Part shown: in pieces, positions 11,655 through 24,600 of the stretch
Position numbering within the stretch: the stretch's first letter is position 1
How the letters are laid out: each line of letters opens with the position of its first letter
Source: Apostichopus parvimensis
Lineage: Eukaryota > Echinodermata > Holothuroidea > Aspidochirotida > Stichopodidae
Assembly (NCBI GenBank): GCA_000934455.1
Contig: KN882593.1
Coordinates: 39,594-90,377 of the forward strand
Direction: 5' to 3'
Length of the DNA stretch: 50,784 nucleotides
Notes under the pieces: generated by a model
The model's database searches: none
What the model was told of the DNA's origin: nothing
What the model saw: the letters and a program-made list of their open reading frames with translations, nothing else
Position numbers and translations under genes: made by a program

Positions 11655-13520
11655 TACAACTATACAGCCTACGCAGCCATGTCTCTAAACCTGAAACTTT
11701 CCTCATTTTTTTTTTATTATTCCCTTTCTTGTAAATAATTTATTCCCGTTCTATTAGGGCTTCTACCGTTGAAGTGTTGAAAATATTCCACAATTATGCT
11801 TCAGACATTGTATCACAGGTTCATGCACACAACGTACGGCTCCAAGGGACATTAACGATGCTTATTTTCAATGAGAAAATACAATAATACTTGATCCTTA
11901 ATTGCATATTTGTAGCAGAACTCCTCAATTTGCGTGAACATTATAATCCGTTGAATTTTCCTAGTTATATTCCCCCCGTCTAACCGTGATAATACGGTAG
12001 CCCTTGGTCTTTCGTGAAATATTCCAAAGCGTGAATATATTATTATTTCTCTCGCTTTATCAAAGCCGTTTACAACTGATACACTATGGACGAACAAAGG
12101 TAAATTGACAGGAGTGATTCATGTGAGACTACCCTTCAAGAATATTCAATTATATATTTATTCGTAGTAGCTGGAATGGTCTGTCGTATAAGCTTTCGCG
12201 CTTCTTTTAAGCAGTTTGGTTGTATTCTCACCCATCCCATAATTGTACGATTGGACACGTGCCAAGGAATTGTTTTCACCAGTTCCGTGAATTCGACCTA
12301 CTCCCTACGGAGAAATAAGCCTGTCAGGTATAACAAATATGTGGGCGTATCGTATTTGTTAGTTTCGGATGACCGTGTTTTCGACAACAAACATCGGATC
12401 GTATCCACAGTACATGCATATGCCAATTTTAAGTGCGTATAGTGTTTTTGCTTACTTACTCGTAAACTGTTTTCTGCAGAGGACATACTTGTACTGTACG
12501 AGTGCAGCAACATCATAGTACGAGGACAAGTAGAAATTTCGACGGAATATGGGATATAGCCTAGGACTGACACAAAATTAATTTCATTGCCGCTGGCACA
12601 CTATTTGTTCAAGCCAAGGATCCAGCTGAACGAACCAGCACTGCCGTGGAATCATATTTATAGTTACAAATGTGTTTGTGTCGGGTGGGGCTTAGCAGAA
12701 ACAGAGGTAAATCCTTTTGCAGGAGATTAAGGTCCCTGCACTCAGTGCATGGAACTCACCATCTAAATCTAACACCTATAATAATTTAGTGATCGTAAGC
12801 TAGTTCTACCAATGCCACCCGCATCTCGCACTCACAACTCCTACCCGTTAGACCCCTTCCAAACACCCACCCACACACTTGAACGCCTATTATGTAAACG
12901 ATTGTCCGTTACCGTCAGTTTGTACTAAATACCATACAACGTTGTACCGCAGTTCAGTTGAAGAGTTGAACCGATGGCGGTATATACAAAAACAACTAAT
13001 GAAGCTCGACGTCTTTGTTTTGATGTTATTTCTATTACCGTTGTGATGTGACAACAATGGAATCTTTTCAGTTGACTTTACAGGGAAACACTGTGTACTG
13101 GTTACACCGGCAATTGCCAATCGTAACCAGATTGTCAGTATATATTTTAAATGGCCCACGTATTTAAATGGCATATTATTCAGTTTCTTGCAGCAGTGGC
13201 GGGCTTCGGAGCCTGTTATGAATGCATATAACATGGCAATGTGAGCTTCACATAAACTACCGATGGGCCAAGCATATAAATAAATGGTTTTCCTGAGCTC
13301 CATGCATAAGCAAATTTTCTTGATTTCTTTCATATCCGTCACATTTCTAGAATTCCAACTCATGAACTTTCTTTGATTTCCGTAAGGTTTCCGTAATTTC
13401 ACTTATACCAAGATGTCATCGATTTACCTTACAATCAGAAAGTTTGGAAGTGGAAGTACTGCTAAGACTACTTCTTCGCGTTCATGCAGTTCAGAGGACA
13501 GTCACGTGTACCGGAAACTG
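11655..13520. other. Non-coding stretch
   Basis: No gene supported. The longest open frame of the window (12890-13402, minus, 170 codons) lies here, but its protein shows no domain, no signal and no compositional sign of coding, so I treat it as chance. Confidence 0.4.
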
Positions 13521-13524
13521 AATT

Positions 13525-13790
13525 TGGGATATTTCGAATTCGAATTCATGTTATCTCTAATTGTATTCCCGATATCTCTAATTCAATTTTGGTATTTCGA
13601 ATTCGAATTCTTGGGATCTCGAATTCAATTTTGGATATCTCTAAATCGAATTCTTGATATCTCGAATTCAATTTCTGTTATCTGAAATATGTTGAAATTA
13701 TTGATATCTGGAAATGAACTGAATGAGAGATATCTGAACATGTAATTAGAGATATCCAAAAATGAATTAGAGATATCTGTAATTGTTGAA
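13525..13790. repeat. GATATC-rich degenerate repeat in head-to-head arrangement
   Basis: About 20-22 bp units built on GATATCTCTAATTC / GATATCTCGAATTC repeat along 13525-13680. From about 13700 to 13785 the reverse complement appears (AATTAGAGATATCC, GAGATATCTG). The block can therefore fold into a long imperfect hairpin. It has many EcoRI- and EcoRV-like palindromes. It resembles a small palindromic minisatellite or foldback element; no coding content. Confidence 0.8.
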
Positions 13791-14059
13791 TAAATGTTAA
13801 AATGGTGTTCCTATACGAGCTATACTTCACCGATTCCGTCGGTAGATTCATACCAGTTATCCATCGTGAGATTCATGATAGTATCCAAAGGATGCCACAA
13901 GCACGATAGACTCGCCCTTAATACTCAAAACAGACAGGGCTACATTATATTACCCTTACCTGGGCTTGCCATGTGTTTGAACTGTTCATCCGGGACAAAG
14001 GATACTTCTTTCCAAACGTTGCCTCGCTAAATGTATGTTTTGCCGATGACAATGATTCA

Positions 14060-14284
14060 CGGCTGATGAATCCAGATCAGAAGTGAGTTTGATTAAGGAA
14101 AGTCCTTGGAACGTAACCCACTCAAGGCTGGATCCACTCACAACCCCAGTCCCCTTACACCGAGACGGTAACCGTGTAATCCTAACGGTGCTACGATCTA
14201 GGGTTGTTAACACGGGGGGGGGGGGGTATCGAACCCCACATCTATCAGAACATCCAAGTGGATAATACTTAATGAGACCAGCTA
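14060..14284 (-). mobile_element. Probable tRNA-derived SINE
   Basis: Read on the minus strand from about 14284, the sequence has an A-box-like TAGCTGGTCTCATTAAG followed, about 35 bp on, by a good B box GGGTTCGATACCC (minus-strand reading of 14222-14234). That is the internal polymerase III promoter of a tRNA-like head. A run of 13 G on the plus strand (14214-14226) interrupts the region just after the B box. The cloverleaf is degenerate, so it is a SINE or relic, not a functional tRNA gene. Confidence 0.5.
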
Positions 14285-14289
14285 AGACA

Positions 14290-17200
14290 AATACAGCGTG
14301 TATTAGATAAATGTAATTAAAACGATGAAAAATGATCGCAACCCTTTGCATCTAAGTCCTCTAACAGCCTCCCCTAGAACACTGACTATATATGTATGAA
14401 CAGCAGTGAAGACATTGGCTTCATGGTTCACCGTACGGCACAGTTACCATCTTTCTGTGATGTCACTTGTAAAGAGAAACTTCTGGTGTACTAAATTGGC
14501 CATTTGTTTTACCATTATCAACGTTCGTAATAATTGTATATAGTCCAAAACAGGCTAGTACAGTTTGTTTTCGGTGGAAAAGGCTAAAAGCGGGACAATA
14601 GCAGGATTTTTATACTTTTGGTCGGGAAGCATGCAGGCTATTTTTTATATAGGAGAACGGGACTTTTTCGTGGACCGTATGGCAATCATATAGGCTATTC
14701 TCTACTTTTATCATGCTTTTATACAAGTTTTATTTCTACGCGGCGTCATCTAATATAATAACGAGGCTACATTACGAAAGGTATATATATTTCGTGTGTA
14801 TACTAAGAGAAATCTTCACATGTCCCAATGATCTGGATGGGGTGGGGTTGGGGGTGGGGGTGATGTAGGTGTTGGGGACGGAGACAGAGTCAGGGGGGTG
14901 TTTGATCTGCCAATACGTTACTTTCAGAATATGATGCCTCTAGCTACTCCCATTTGTTTTTGCAATGAGATGAGTATAGGCTACAACTCGTCTCACAAGA
15001 AAAAAGCGGATATGAAGTTCACCACAATACTAATAAACGGAAATGCCAAATAAGCAATAGTTATGAACATGTATTGAACGTGACACAACCCATTGTTACT
15101 TTGAAATATAAATATCATGTTTGAGCCAATACATTGTTTTGTCTCACATTATGGCAGTTCCATTAATCGACACAGACATTCCGTTCTAAGAATTTGAAAC
15201 GAAATAATGACATTTTCCGGGGTGAACTTTCTGCTTACTAGCAGTAGCACATATACACATGCCAATGGTTGAGTCACAGAGTGTCCTTTAGTATATGTTG
15301 TATTCCTGATGCAGGGCATTATTTTTCTTTGGATAAACGATTTGTATATATGTTATGACGGATACGAATGCCACAGGAAGTTCTAATTGTCATTATGAAG
15401 ACAATACAGGCTTTGTTGTTACCAGACACATTCATAAAATTGACGAGATGTTAAAAAGTTCATGACTCTTTCATAAAAGAAACTATGATCATGATCAGCC
15501 ATGAAGCATTAAATGGAAAGCCGCAATTTTAGAGAGCAATTTTTATTTTATTTATTTATTTTTTATTTTTTTAATTTTACTTCAGTTACAAGCTGATATT
15601 AATATAGATAGGAAAATGTCATCACGTGACATCGCGTTATGCAACTTTGTCATGCAGTGTACTCATGTCTGTACATGCAGGCTAGCTCTGTGACGTACTC
15701 ATGCTTCTAAGCTGGGTACTGCAATTGCAAGTGGGCGGAGGGGAGGGGGGGGGGGGTGAATACCCTGCCATTTATTGGGATTTATAGAATGAAATTATAT
15801 GAGACTAGCGCGGAGTTGGATATTAAAGCTGTGCTTTTAGTCTTCTCAACAAGTTGAAACCAATGTTTGCCCCCTCCCCGGCCCCGCAAAAACAATAAAT
15901 AAATTTAAAAAACACAACAAAACTCTTTGTACTCATTAATTTCTGTATTGGGTTCACCGTTTAACTGCGGAAAGGAGCTGCATGGGTCAGAATATTTTGT
16001 GTAACCATGAGTCTCCGACTGAGTGAGCTTGGTGTCCAATCATGCATAACTTGGCTGGAATAAGAGTGTCAGAAAGTTACAACCCAACTTGAACGCACAA
16101 TACAGCTTAAGCAAATTGTTATAAGTTTCTACGATAATCCCCAGAAGTATATAACTCTTCCCCTCAGGACACGTAGGCACAATTTTTTGTTGCCATAGCT
16201 GGGTTTACTGGAGGCTATACTCCCAGATGTTTTAATATTTCTCATTGTATTTATTATTTATTTTATTTTGTTCCTTAAGCAGTAACGTATGTTAGCATGC
16301 AACGAGAAGATATTGTGAATATCATAACAAATTGTCACGGGTGGAAAGCTTATCTATGTTGCTCGAAACATCATTAGTACACTAATAAGAAAATTATGAT
16401 CACCTGTATCGAACTGTTACTCTTCATTTACTATCAGCAAAAAATTATTCATTTGGAATTGGATCTCATCAAGTTGGAGGATTCAACGCTCCAGAAAGTA
16501 CTTTTGGTAACGTTTAGCAATTCGAGATTTAATAAAAATGTCTGCCAAAAGATAAATGATTAAACGGTCGGCTCTATGGTGACTCACTTTGCACTATTTC
16601 TGAACTATTACTCACTAAATAAAAGAAAATGCCCCCGTGACAATGCTCCGCAAGTGATTGTGACGTATACGCACAATTAGATGGCGTGCTTCATAACACT
16701 ATTTCCTGATGTACACATACATACCTTTTGTACGCCAATATCGTTACACGTAGTGCATACAGCATCATCGTCAGCGGTGTTGAAGTACGAGTACAAAGTG
16801 TAGACGCCATAAGCAGTATATGCGAGGGCAGTGTGATACACGCTTAGTTCAGTACAAACACGTGAGAAAGTGAACAACTTGATTTGGACTGTTTGGTATT
16901 TTTTCATTTCTTCTCGGTAAGTTGTAGTGTTTTTTCATCAGTGAATACACATGTAAACTAAAATTCACTTAGCAATCAGACATTGAGTAAAGAGACAATT
17001 TAACGTCCACAATTGATATAACTTTTATATAAAGTTGACGGTTAGAACATAAGGAAACAGATAAGCATAGCCCTATAGTTAGGCTAGGGCTTAGCCTACT
17101 GCCCTACTGACGAACTACATGCCAGTATGGGCAAGGACGGGATACATGGCGTATCATCATTTCGTATCGTAACCCATTACTATATGTAGACTTATATTCA

Positions 17201-20110
17201 GCAGTGATGCTCGTTTTTAAGTAGGGCAATTTTATTCATGTGTTTTTTATGCATGTGTACATTAAATTAAAGGAGAAATAAGCCCTAACCTTTTCTGCTT
17301 CGAGTTAGACTAGATACTTGTTTTGCAGTACGCTCTTTTCGACAGTAGCAACACGTATTTTTGAAAACATTTCTTTCAACCATAGAAATCTACTTAACTT
17401 TCACACATGGTTTTGGCCATTTTGTTTGAATTCTGGCAGTTCCTACTTGTTTTGTGATGTAAGCGAGCCACATATCGCATTTTAACACATTGAACTAGTG
17501 TTCCTACTCGCCGTTCACGATAACTAAGGCAATATCTAGTCAAATTTTTCTCGAAACATCTGTCCGGTCTCTGGATTTTTTTAAAACAAGAGTACATTGA
17601 TGCATTTGGACTTGATAGCTAAATCGATCTGAAAACACAGTGGAGGAACTGAGACAACAAGACCTAGGCCTAGAGCTTGCTAAACAAGTTGCATTAGTGG
17701 TCGACACTGGCAGTTACAATGATGTTAGAACTGGAAACACTATTAACAGTTCTGCAACGTAGGGGCAAGCCTGGTGCTTTTGTACATTCTCTTTTCTCTG
17801 GTAACCTTTTCCCGCCAAGAAAAACATACTATCGTTTTCACTTCCCTGCTCCTTCCTCCCCTCTCCTGTTCACACAACCAAATGCCTGACAGTAGGCTGA
17901 CACTCCAGAATTTTGCACCAAGTTTCCAACAATCTCCGAGATCAAGTGTGCAATTCAAATGCAGACAGGGGAATTGTTTAACTTACGATGTGGCTCACTG
18001 ATGTCAGTTCTGAAGCCCCCTCAATACATAGTGGCCGCCAACACAGGAGGTGTGAAAACATAATTAGAGGATTCCCGGAAATTTGGGGAAAGGTAGTTTT
18101 GACTAGTTATTTCACAGAGGGTGTAAGAATATTATGAGGCCATTTTACTACCAAGGCAGGTCGATTACGTAATCTCAAGAAACTTTTCCATGATAGCGTG
18201 CTATAGTTAGGGTCTATACAGCAGACCTTTAAGTCCAAAGCAGGTGCTCAGAGGCATTATGGGATGTCAAGATATAATAATATTCTTGAGTGGATGCATT
18301 GGAATGACAGGTGGTGGCATGGGGGTAAGATAAGTTAAGGAATTTCATTTGAGAACAACCCAGAATTGTACTGTGGTAATTTTCCAGCCTTGAGTACATT
18401 TTAAGTATCTATTCAAGTCCATGAATATCCTGAGATGAATGCTCAGATGCTGAGTGGGGAAAATTGCAGACAAAAAATATCATGTATATACTGTAATAAA
18501 ATAAAAATCAATAGTATGGAGATTGTTTCAAGAAAATTGTCTTCTACTGAGCCAGCATGCTGGGGTGGAGATGCAGTTTGCAGTGGGGTCAAACTTAGCC
18601 CATTTTGATTCTATAATTTAGTTGTGGTATATGGTTTCATTTCATAGAAATGACCAAGTCCACTGATTCTTACTTGGTATGTAGTTACAGTCACAGTGAA
18701 GCAATCTTCCCCTAGCTTGCATAAAAGAACTGTGATTGTGTCTCCAGCGGGGGAAATGAGTTTTTCATATTGGCAAGATATTCAATTTCTTTCTCTGTAC
18801 CTTATTTTCAATTCATGCAGTTCACTCAGTGCCATTCAGTATAAGATCTGTGGTTGGTTGGCTCTATTACTTGACAAGATATTGCCACTTATCTTCCTAA
18901 GAGCCGTCAGATAGAAATATAGCACCCTACATGTGGTACCTTTTCTTCGATGTGTTTTTACAATAATTGATTTGAGCTGTCTAAGCTTTTTATTTTAGAC
19001 TACTGTAGAAAACCTCACTACAAGAGCTCTGGCATGAATTGAATATCTGAAAAGTTTTACCTTACGTAGAGGAGAACTTGATTGTCTTAAGTACTGTTGA
19101 ATGTATATACATGTACATAAATAATTGGTATAAACGTATCTAGGGAAAAGTACTTTTGAGTTAGTTTTGAAGAGTCTCTCGGTATGGATTGTCTTCATTC
19201 CTCCTTTATTAAACTGGATATGATGCAGGGTGGACCAATCATAGCGTGGGAATGATTCGTCACTTGGGTGAATTGGTAAATGTCTAATAAATGGTGGACA
19301 TGACCATTTCAAAAGTTGGCTGGCTGTTTGTGAAATTTGTTGTTGGGTGGTCTTGACCTTCAACTGTTGACACTCTGCTTTACTACCTAGCTTTTTCTGC
19401 ATCCATTTTTTCCCCTTTTTTAATACTTAATGAAGGGAAGAAAGTGTTGTTGCTTTTTTAGTCATTGCTTTAATTGATTGCAAACTCCACAGTTAAATAA
19501 ATAAATAAAAAGAAAAATAGTTCTGTCTTAAGTTTATTCGAGTGTAATTTTATACAAACTAAAAACATAATTAAAAATGTCAAACACAATAACATAAAAA
19601 GTGGAACAATGCAAACGATAGTTCAAATCGCGTCTAAAGAAAACAATGTGAAGAAAACATGACACAAAGGCTAAGAAAAGGTAGGCCAATGTTATCTTGG
19701 AAGCCTTGCTCAAATTTGAGAATGCAACGGGGATCAGGATCTTGCTTCCCCATGGGGAGGTTATAAAGATGGCCCTGGATGCCACCACATTTGTTTACAT
19801 CTCAAATAGCTATTTCTGGTACTCTGGTGTGCCTGTCTTAAGACACCCACAGGTCTATGTTTTTGCTGAAAAGATGGCAAAGAACAGGAGATCTTGGATT
19901 GAATGATCCCCTAAGCTTCACGCCATAGAACTACAGTAGATCTTAATCGCCAATGCTGTGCCAGGATCCTCACGAAAGGAAGATGGCAATTGCAGGGTCT
20001 TATCTTGAGTACACCAAAGTTCACACTACTGAGCTGAATGCCCTTGCTGCATCAGGTTCCTCCTGTGTTCTCAATTGTGATGAAGGCTCTTGTGTCCTTT
20101 TATTTCTGAA
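14290..20110. other. Long stretch without recognisable gene; may contain the 5' non-coding exon of BZW
   Basis: I find no conserved coding exon in this 5.8 kb. It holds T-rich low complexity at 15540-15580, a run of 12 G at 15745-15756 and a TTAAAGGAGA-type repeat end near 17267. The coding exon 1 of BZW begins with a splice acceptor, so at least one upstream non-coding exon and the promoter must lie somewhere to the left, possibly here. I could not place it. Short open frames (such as 19697-19906) have no recognisable homology. Confidence 0.4.
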
Positions 20111-20363
20111 GAAGAAAATATTTATTTCACTGTTGTAATTGCTCAGGACTGCCTAATACTAAGACAATGGGATTTGACTAAGTTGAATGTTTTAAATGTT
20201 GTTCTTTGTTAATTTATGTGGTATATTCTGAAAAAGAATGAAGGCCAATTTCCTGGTGATGCTAATGTCTATATAAATGAAAGGGTTCACATCTACTTCC
20301 AAGCCATGAAGAGTATTGAAAATGCTAGTTAAGGTTGTCATCCTATACCATAGATTTTGGCTG
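20111..20363 (+). repeat. Interspersed repeat, copy inverted relative to 27118-27366
   Basis: About 250 bp matches the reverse complement of BZW intron 4 (27118-27366) with scattered changes; shared landmarks include TTAATTTATGTGGTATATTC and AAGACAATGGGAT. It is an uncharacterised interspersed repeat with no coding content. Confidence 0.85.
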
Positions 20364-20833
20364 AAAATCTGTTCAAAAGATGTTTTACAGCGCATCGTAT
20401 GATTCGATTTGAACTTTTCCCCTTTGCTTAACATCAATCCATAAAGTCACTGCGTCACACCGAATTTTCCAAATTAACCCTGTGTTGGCTATTCAATATA
20501 TTGATTTTTCTTCGTAGAAAACAATGATGTGCTCTTATGGATGGATTTGCATGGTAGAATTGTAACCATGCTTATGTGTCAACTCCCAGTGATGATTCAT
20601 TCCTTAGGTGGAAGGGATGGGTGGGGGAGAGGTTATTGGTGGGTGGCTGGGAGAGAGTACTGTAGCTAATTATACTCAGACACTAATAACATCCTGTTGT
20701 CACCTTGTATAAATTTGAAAGTAACAAATAAACTCCAGACGTAATATTTTCACTTTAACAGTACAGTGCAATGTTGATATTTAAAATGTTGACCAATATC
20801 ATACTACATACATCCCATATATATATATATATA

Positions 20834-21321
20834 CAGGGATGTGTCCACGCTGGGCGGCACTGGGTTGCCCCGCCCAGCACTAAAAATTACCGCCCAGCAC
20901 TGTCTTAAAAATCGTGAATCCCGCCCAGCACTATTTTCATCTAAACTCTCAACATTCCTAACAACATATTCAACATAAATTGGGCCTAGCCTATGCCAAA
21001 ACCATACAGACTAATAATATATCAGTTACGCATGCGAGAAACATTACTTACGGCTCTCAATAGGTCTCTTGTAAAATCTCTTTGAAACAAACTAATAACT
21101 TTTACCAGGTAGGCTACGTAATATATTTCACTAAAAAAATATTAAAAATGTAAATTGTTAGCAAAACAAGTACTTGTGTATGTGCTTAAAAGCTACACAA
21201 GTGCCAGCATTTGGCATCTGAGCACCTTCATTTGGCATCTGACACCCCCGCCCCCGTAGACCCCTCTCCCAGGACGGCGATCAGTATACCCGGCACTCAG
21301 GAAATCCTGGGCACATCCCTT
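20834..21321. mobile_element. hAT-like non-autonomous element inserted in a TATATA tract
   Basis: Left end CAGGGATGTGTCC (20834) mirrors the right end GGGCACATCCCT (about 21309-21320). Both flanks are TATATATA, as an 8 bp target-site duplication in an AT repeat would be. Near the left end the phrase CCGCCCAGCACT is repeated three times. No transposase frame inside. Confidence 0.65.
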
Positions 21322-21648
21322 TATATATACATATATACATACATATGTACATGTATACATTCCTACAGTAAGAAGTGGAATTCCCCAGTCACAAAGGCTA
21401 ATCATACACGTTCCCGAAAAAAAAGTGATTTAGTTGTCACTTTGCAAAACCTCGGGGGTACCAGAATAAATACTGTCAGTTTAACATTGTGTAGAATATA
21501 GTTGGTAATAATGAAGTAACATTGCTACCGATGAACCAATCAATGCTCATGGTACAAGTACATTGTGACTAACCTTCAGTACGGGGTATGTTATGTTTGG
21601 TAATTAGTATATTTGATTGATTTCTTTATCCCCCCTTTTTCATTTCAG
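21322..21648. other. Upstream intron of BZW with strong splice acceptor
   Basis: Non-coding. The last 30 bases are a C/T-rich tract ending in TTTCAG at 21643-21648, a strong 3' splice site. This implies a 5' non-coding exon further upstream. Confidence 0.7.
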
Positions 21649-24600
21649 AAAAAATTTATATGAATCAGAAGCAGCAGAAACCGACACTCACCGGTCAGCG
21701 GATTAAGACCCGCAAAAGGGGTAAATGTTTTAATTTGAAATTTTTGCAAACACTTTTGAAACATTTCCTGGTGGGTGGGGTATCCGGCCTGTTTGCATTC
21801 ATGCATCACTCAACATTACAGCAGGGAATCGATTATCTGGTATCGCATCGCAATATGATATTGCGAAGTGGTCAAGTTGCCAAACAAGTCCAAAGATGTA
21901 TAGCAGGTTAATTTTTGGACTTATTATTTGGAGAAGTTATTTAATGCTTACACAGGCACTTATCCTATTGAAAAGTCCCACAACATTATCCTGACAGATT
22001 TGTGTTTAACTTGAAAATGATACTAGTATGAAGCAAGGTATCATTTCCTGGTGGGTCTGCAGTGTTTGTACTTTGTTTACATGAGACTTATTCCTTTCTT
22101 GAGCTGTAAATATCTGATGGTAAGTTTCATATACATGTCACCTATATGTTTCCCTGTAAAAGGTCATATGCACTTTTTAAGTTCATGCAAAGTTCATGGT
22201 ATTAGGGTGTGTTTGCATGAGACAATTATGTGCTTCATCAGGTCCTTCATGTTATTGTCAGCTATGGTTTTTCACTGTTTGTACACTTTAGTTCACGAAG
22301 CAGATACTCTCTCCCAGTGGAGTGCACAATCTATTTCCATCTGTCTGACTTCCTCTAACTTCTTTGCCTTCCTAATCACAGATGAAAAAGAAAAGTACGA
22401 CCCATTGGGATTCCGTGATGCTATCTTTAAAGGGCTTAATGAGGCAGGTAATGATTTAGAACAAGCCTACAAGTTCTTGGATAGTGCTGGTGGTCGACTC
22501 GACTACCGACGTTACACAGAAACTTTACTGGATATTCTTCTTGCTGGTGGCATTCTAGGTACGTAAACCGATACGCTATATGCATGTTCTGACAATAACA
22601 CCGTAGTATTTTCTATGTTTTCTGTATTCATATCTCCAGTTTTCATGCGCACCTTCCACACCTACCATACCTGCTATCTGGTAACATTTAAACACTGCTC
22701 TCCCAATCCCACATTTGAGACTCCGCCCACATTATCTTCCTTCCCAAACTCCTACCACTCAGTAGATTATTACACACTTATAGTATGCTTTGTATGAGCA
22801 TTGTGTTACCTGTGATAGATGGTACTTGCAGCTTTAAAGGCAAAAACACTCCCCACTACACATTAGGCTAAGTGTACTCATCATACGTAACCTGTTCTTT
22901 TGCTGCAAGGACATGCTCTCATCAGATCTGAGGGGTAGAACAAATATACCTTCTGTGTATCAAATCAAGTCCAGCCAAATTCTAGCGGGTATTAAAAGAT
23001 AGCAGCAAATATTAAGAAAAGAAAACATATAGGAGAAACAACACAAGAAAGAATAAATAAACTGTCATCAAAGTTGTTTGCTTGACAGACGGCAAACGTT
23101 TGATGAGACATCTTCTTCAGAGAGTTTTCTTTCTACGGTATCTCATTTTTTTTTTCCTTTCGTCATGACAGCCCCTGGGGGGAGTATTGTCGGAGATGTG
23201 GACAAGACAAAGCCCTTCAGGAGTAGCCTGTGTGTCTTCACGTGTGAAGAGAATCTGGACGCGGTGCGAAACTTCAGCCAGGTATGCCTTCAAGCTAATG
23301 TTTGAATGTAATATGACGTCATTGGCTATATTTCTTTTATGTACTGTTTATCTTCCCATTAAATGTTTACACATTGTATTTCGTTGTGGTCGTGCACTTA
23401 GCTCTGTCTTTTCCCGTCCCTCAACTCAAAATGTTTAACTGTTTAGTCGTCCTGTTTCTCCGATGGGTGAAGAATTAGGTACGGCTCACCAAGTATCACC
23501 GTTCAAATAAATTTCAAATATCCTGTGGGTATGATCCCGTGACTGCTTAATTTTCAAACTCAATCTGTCTTTTTCAACCCCAAGAGCCAGCATTGCAGCT
23601 TTAGTGACAATTCTTGGAATACCCAAAAAATCATGATATCTTTTAATAAACTTCCACCTACCTGTCATCATTGGACTAATGTTTTGAAGCTAGGTTGTCC
23701 TAAAGTGATCTCTGTCAGTCTGGGAGTAATAACTGTAGAGAGTACTCTAGATGGTCTCTAAGTCCATATGAAATGCATGCCATAGATCACTCAAGGATAG
23801 GATAGGTGGTAGATTCATCTCACTCTGTTGCTGTGCAATGTGACCTTTGTAAAGCAACATGCTGCTGATAGTGGAATGTTTTTCCTCTTTTGTTGTAAGC
23901 AAAACCTGGATATGTCGATGACGTCCAGCATGGATCGAAAGTAGTTGTGGTTTGCAGTGTGTTTGTTTGACTTCCTACACTTTATGTACATACTAGTGTA
24001 TAACACTCATACATGTATCAACCACAATAGGTTGGCTGTACTCTTTTCCAAGGCCGATGTTAAACTGTGTGAGAAGTAGACAATCTATTTTAATGAAGAG
24101 TCAAACTTGTTTACTGTGTGAATCTTTGTAGTGCACCTTCAATGCATCTAACCATTCAAACTTTACAGGGCTTTCCTTTGGTTTTCCTCAATCAGTTGAA
24201 ATCTCCTTATTTCCTCCATTCTTCACTATTTTTTTTTGTGCCTTGTGTGTAAGTTTTCAAATGATCTCGACCATACACTGTGACCATTAAGATAAGTGGT
24301 TGGATTCTCGAGGCAGTTGTCAAGTCAGCCAGTGCATTGTGTGGAAGATAATTAAATTGGATTAAATAATTGAATTATTAGGTAGAATTCAGGATGATAT
24401 TTTTTGTCTGGTACCTACTAAAGAGCTTCATGGCAGTATTGCTCTGTAGCCATGGTAACAAAATATAATTTTCAGGCCGGTTTGGAGTGACTGTCACTGA
24501 GGTATTATGTTGCATCTGTAATGGCATGTCTGGTAAGAAGTCACTGAGCTATTTAAGTGCACTTTTATGCTGCTTGTATCATTTAGTCTTTGTAATTACT

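Noticed and set aside
12890-13402. Longest open frame in the window (170 codons, minus strand)
   Set aside because: No domain, signal or coding-like composition, no convincing splice sites around it; one such frame is expected by chance in 50 kb.
16677-16907. 76-codon minus-strand frame with a hydrophobic stretch and several Cys
   Set aside because: No homology recognised and no supporting splice or promoter context.
19697-19906. Open frame of 69 codons with a protein-like look (hydrophobic and charged mix)
   Set aside because: I recognise no family; it abuts an interspersed repeat and has an overlapping antisense frame. It could be a transposon remnant, but I cannot support a gene.
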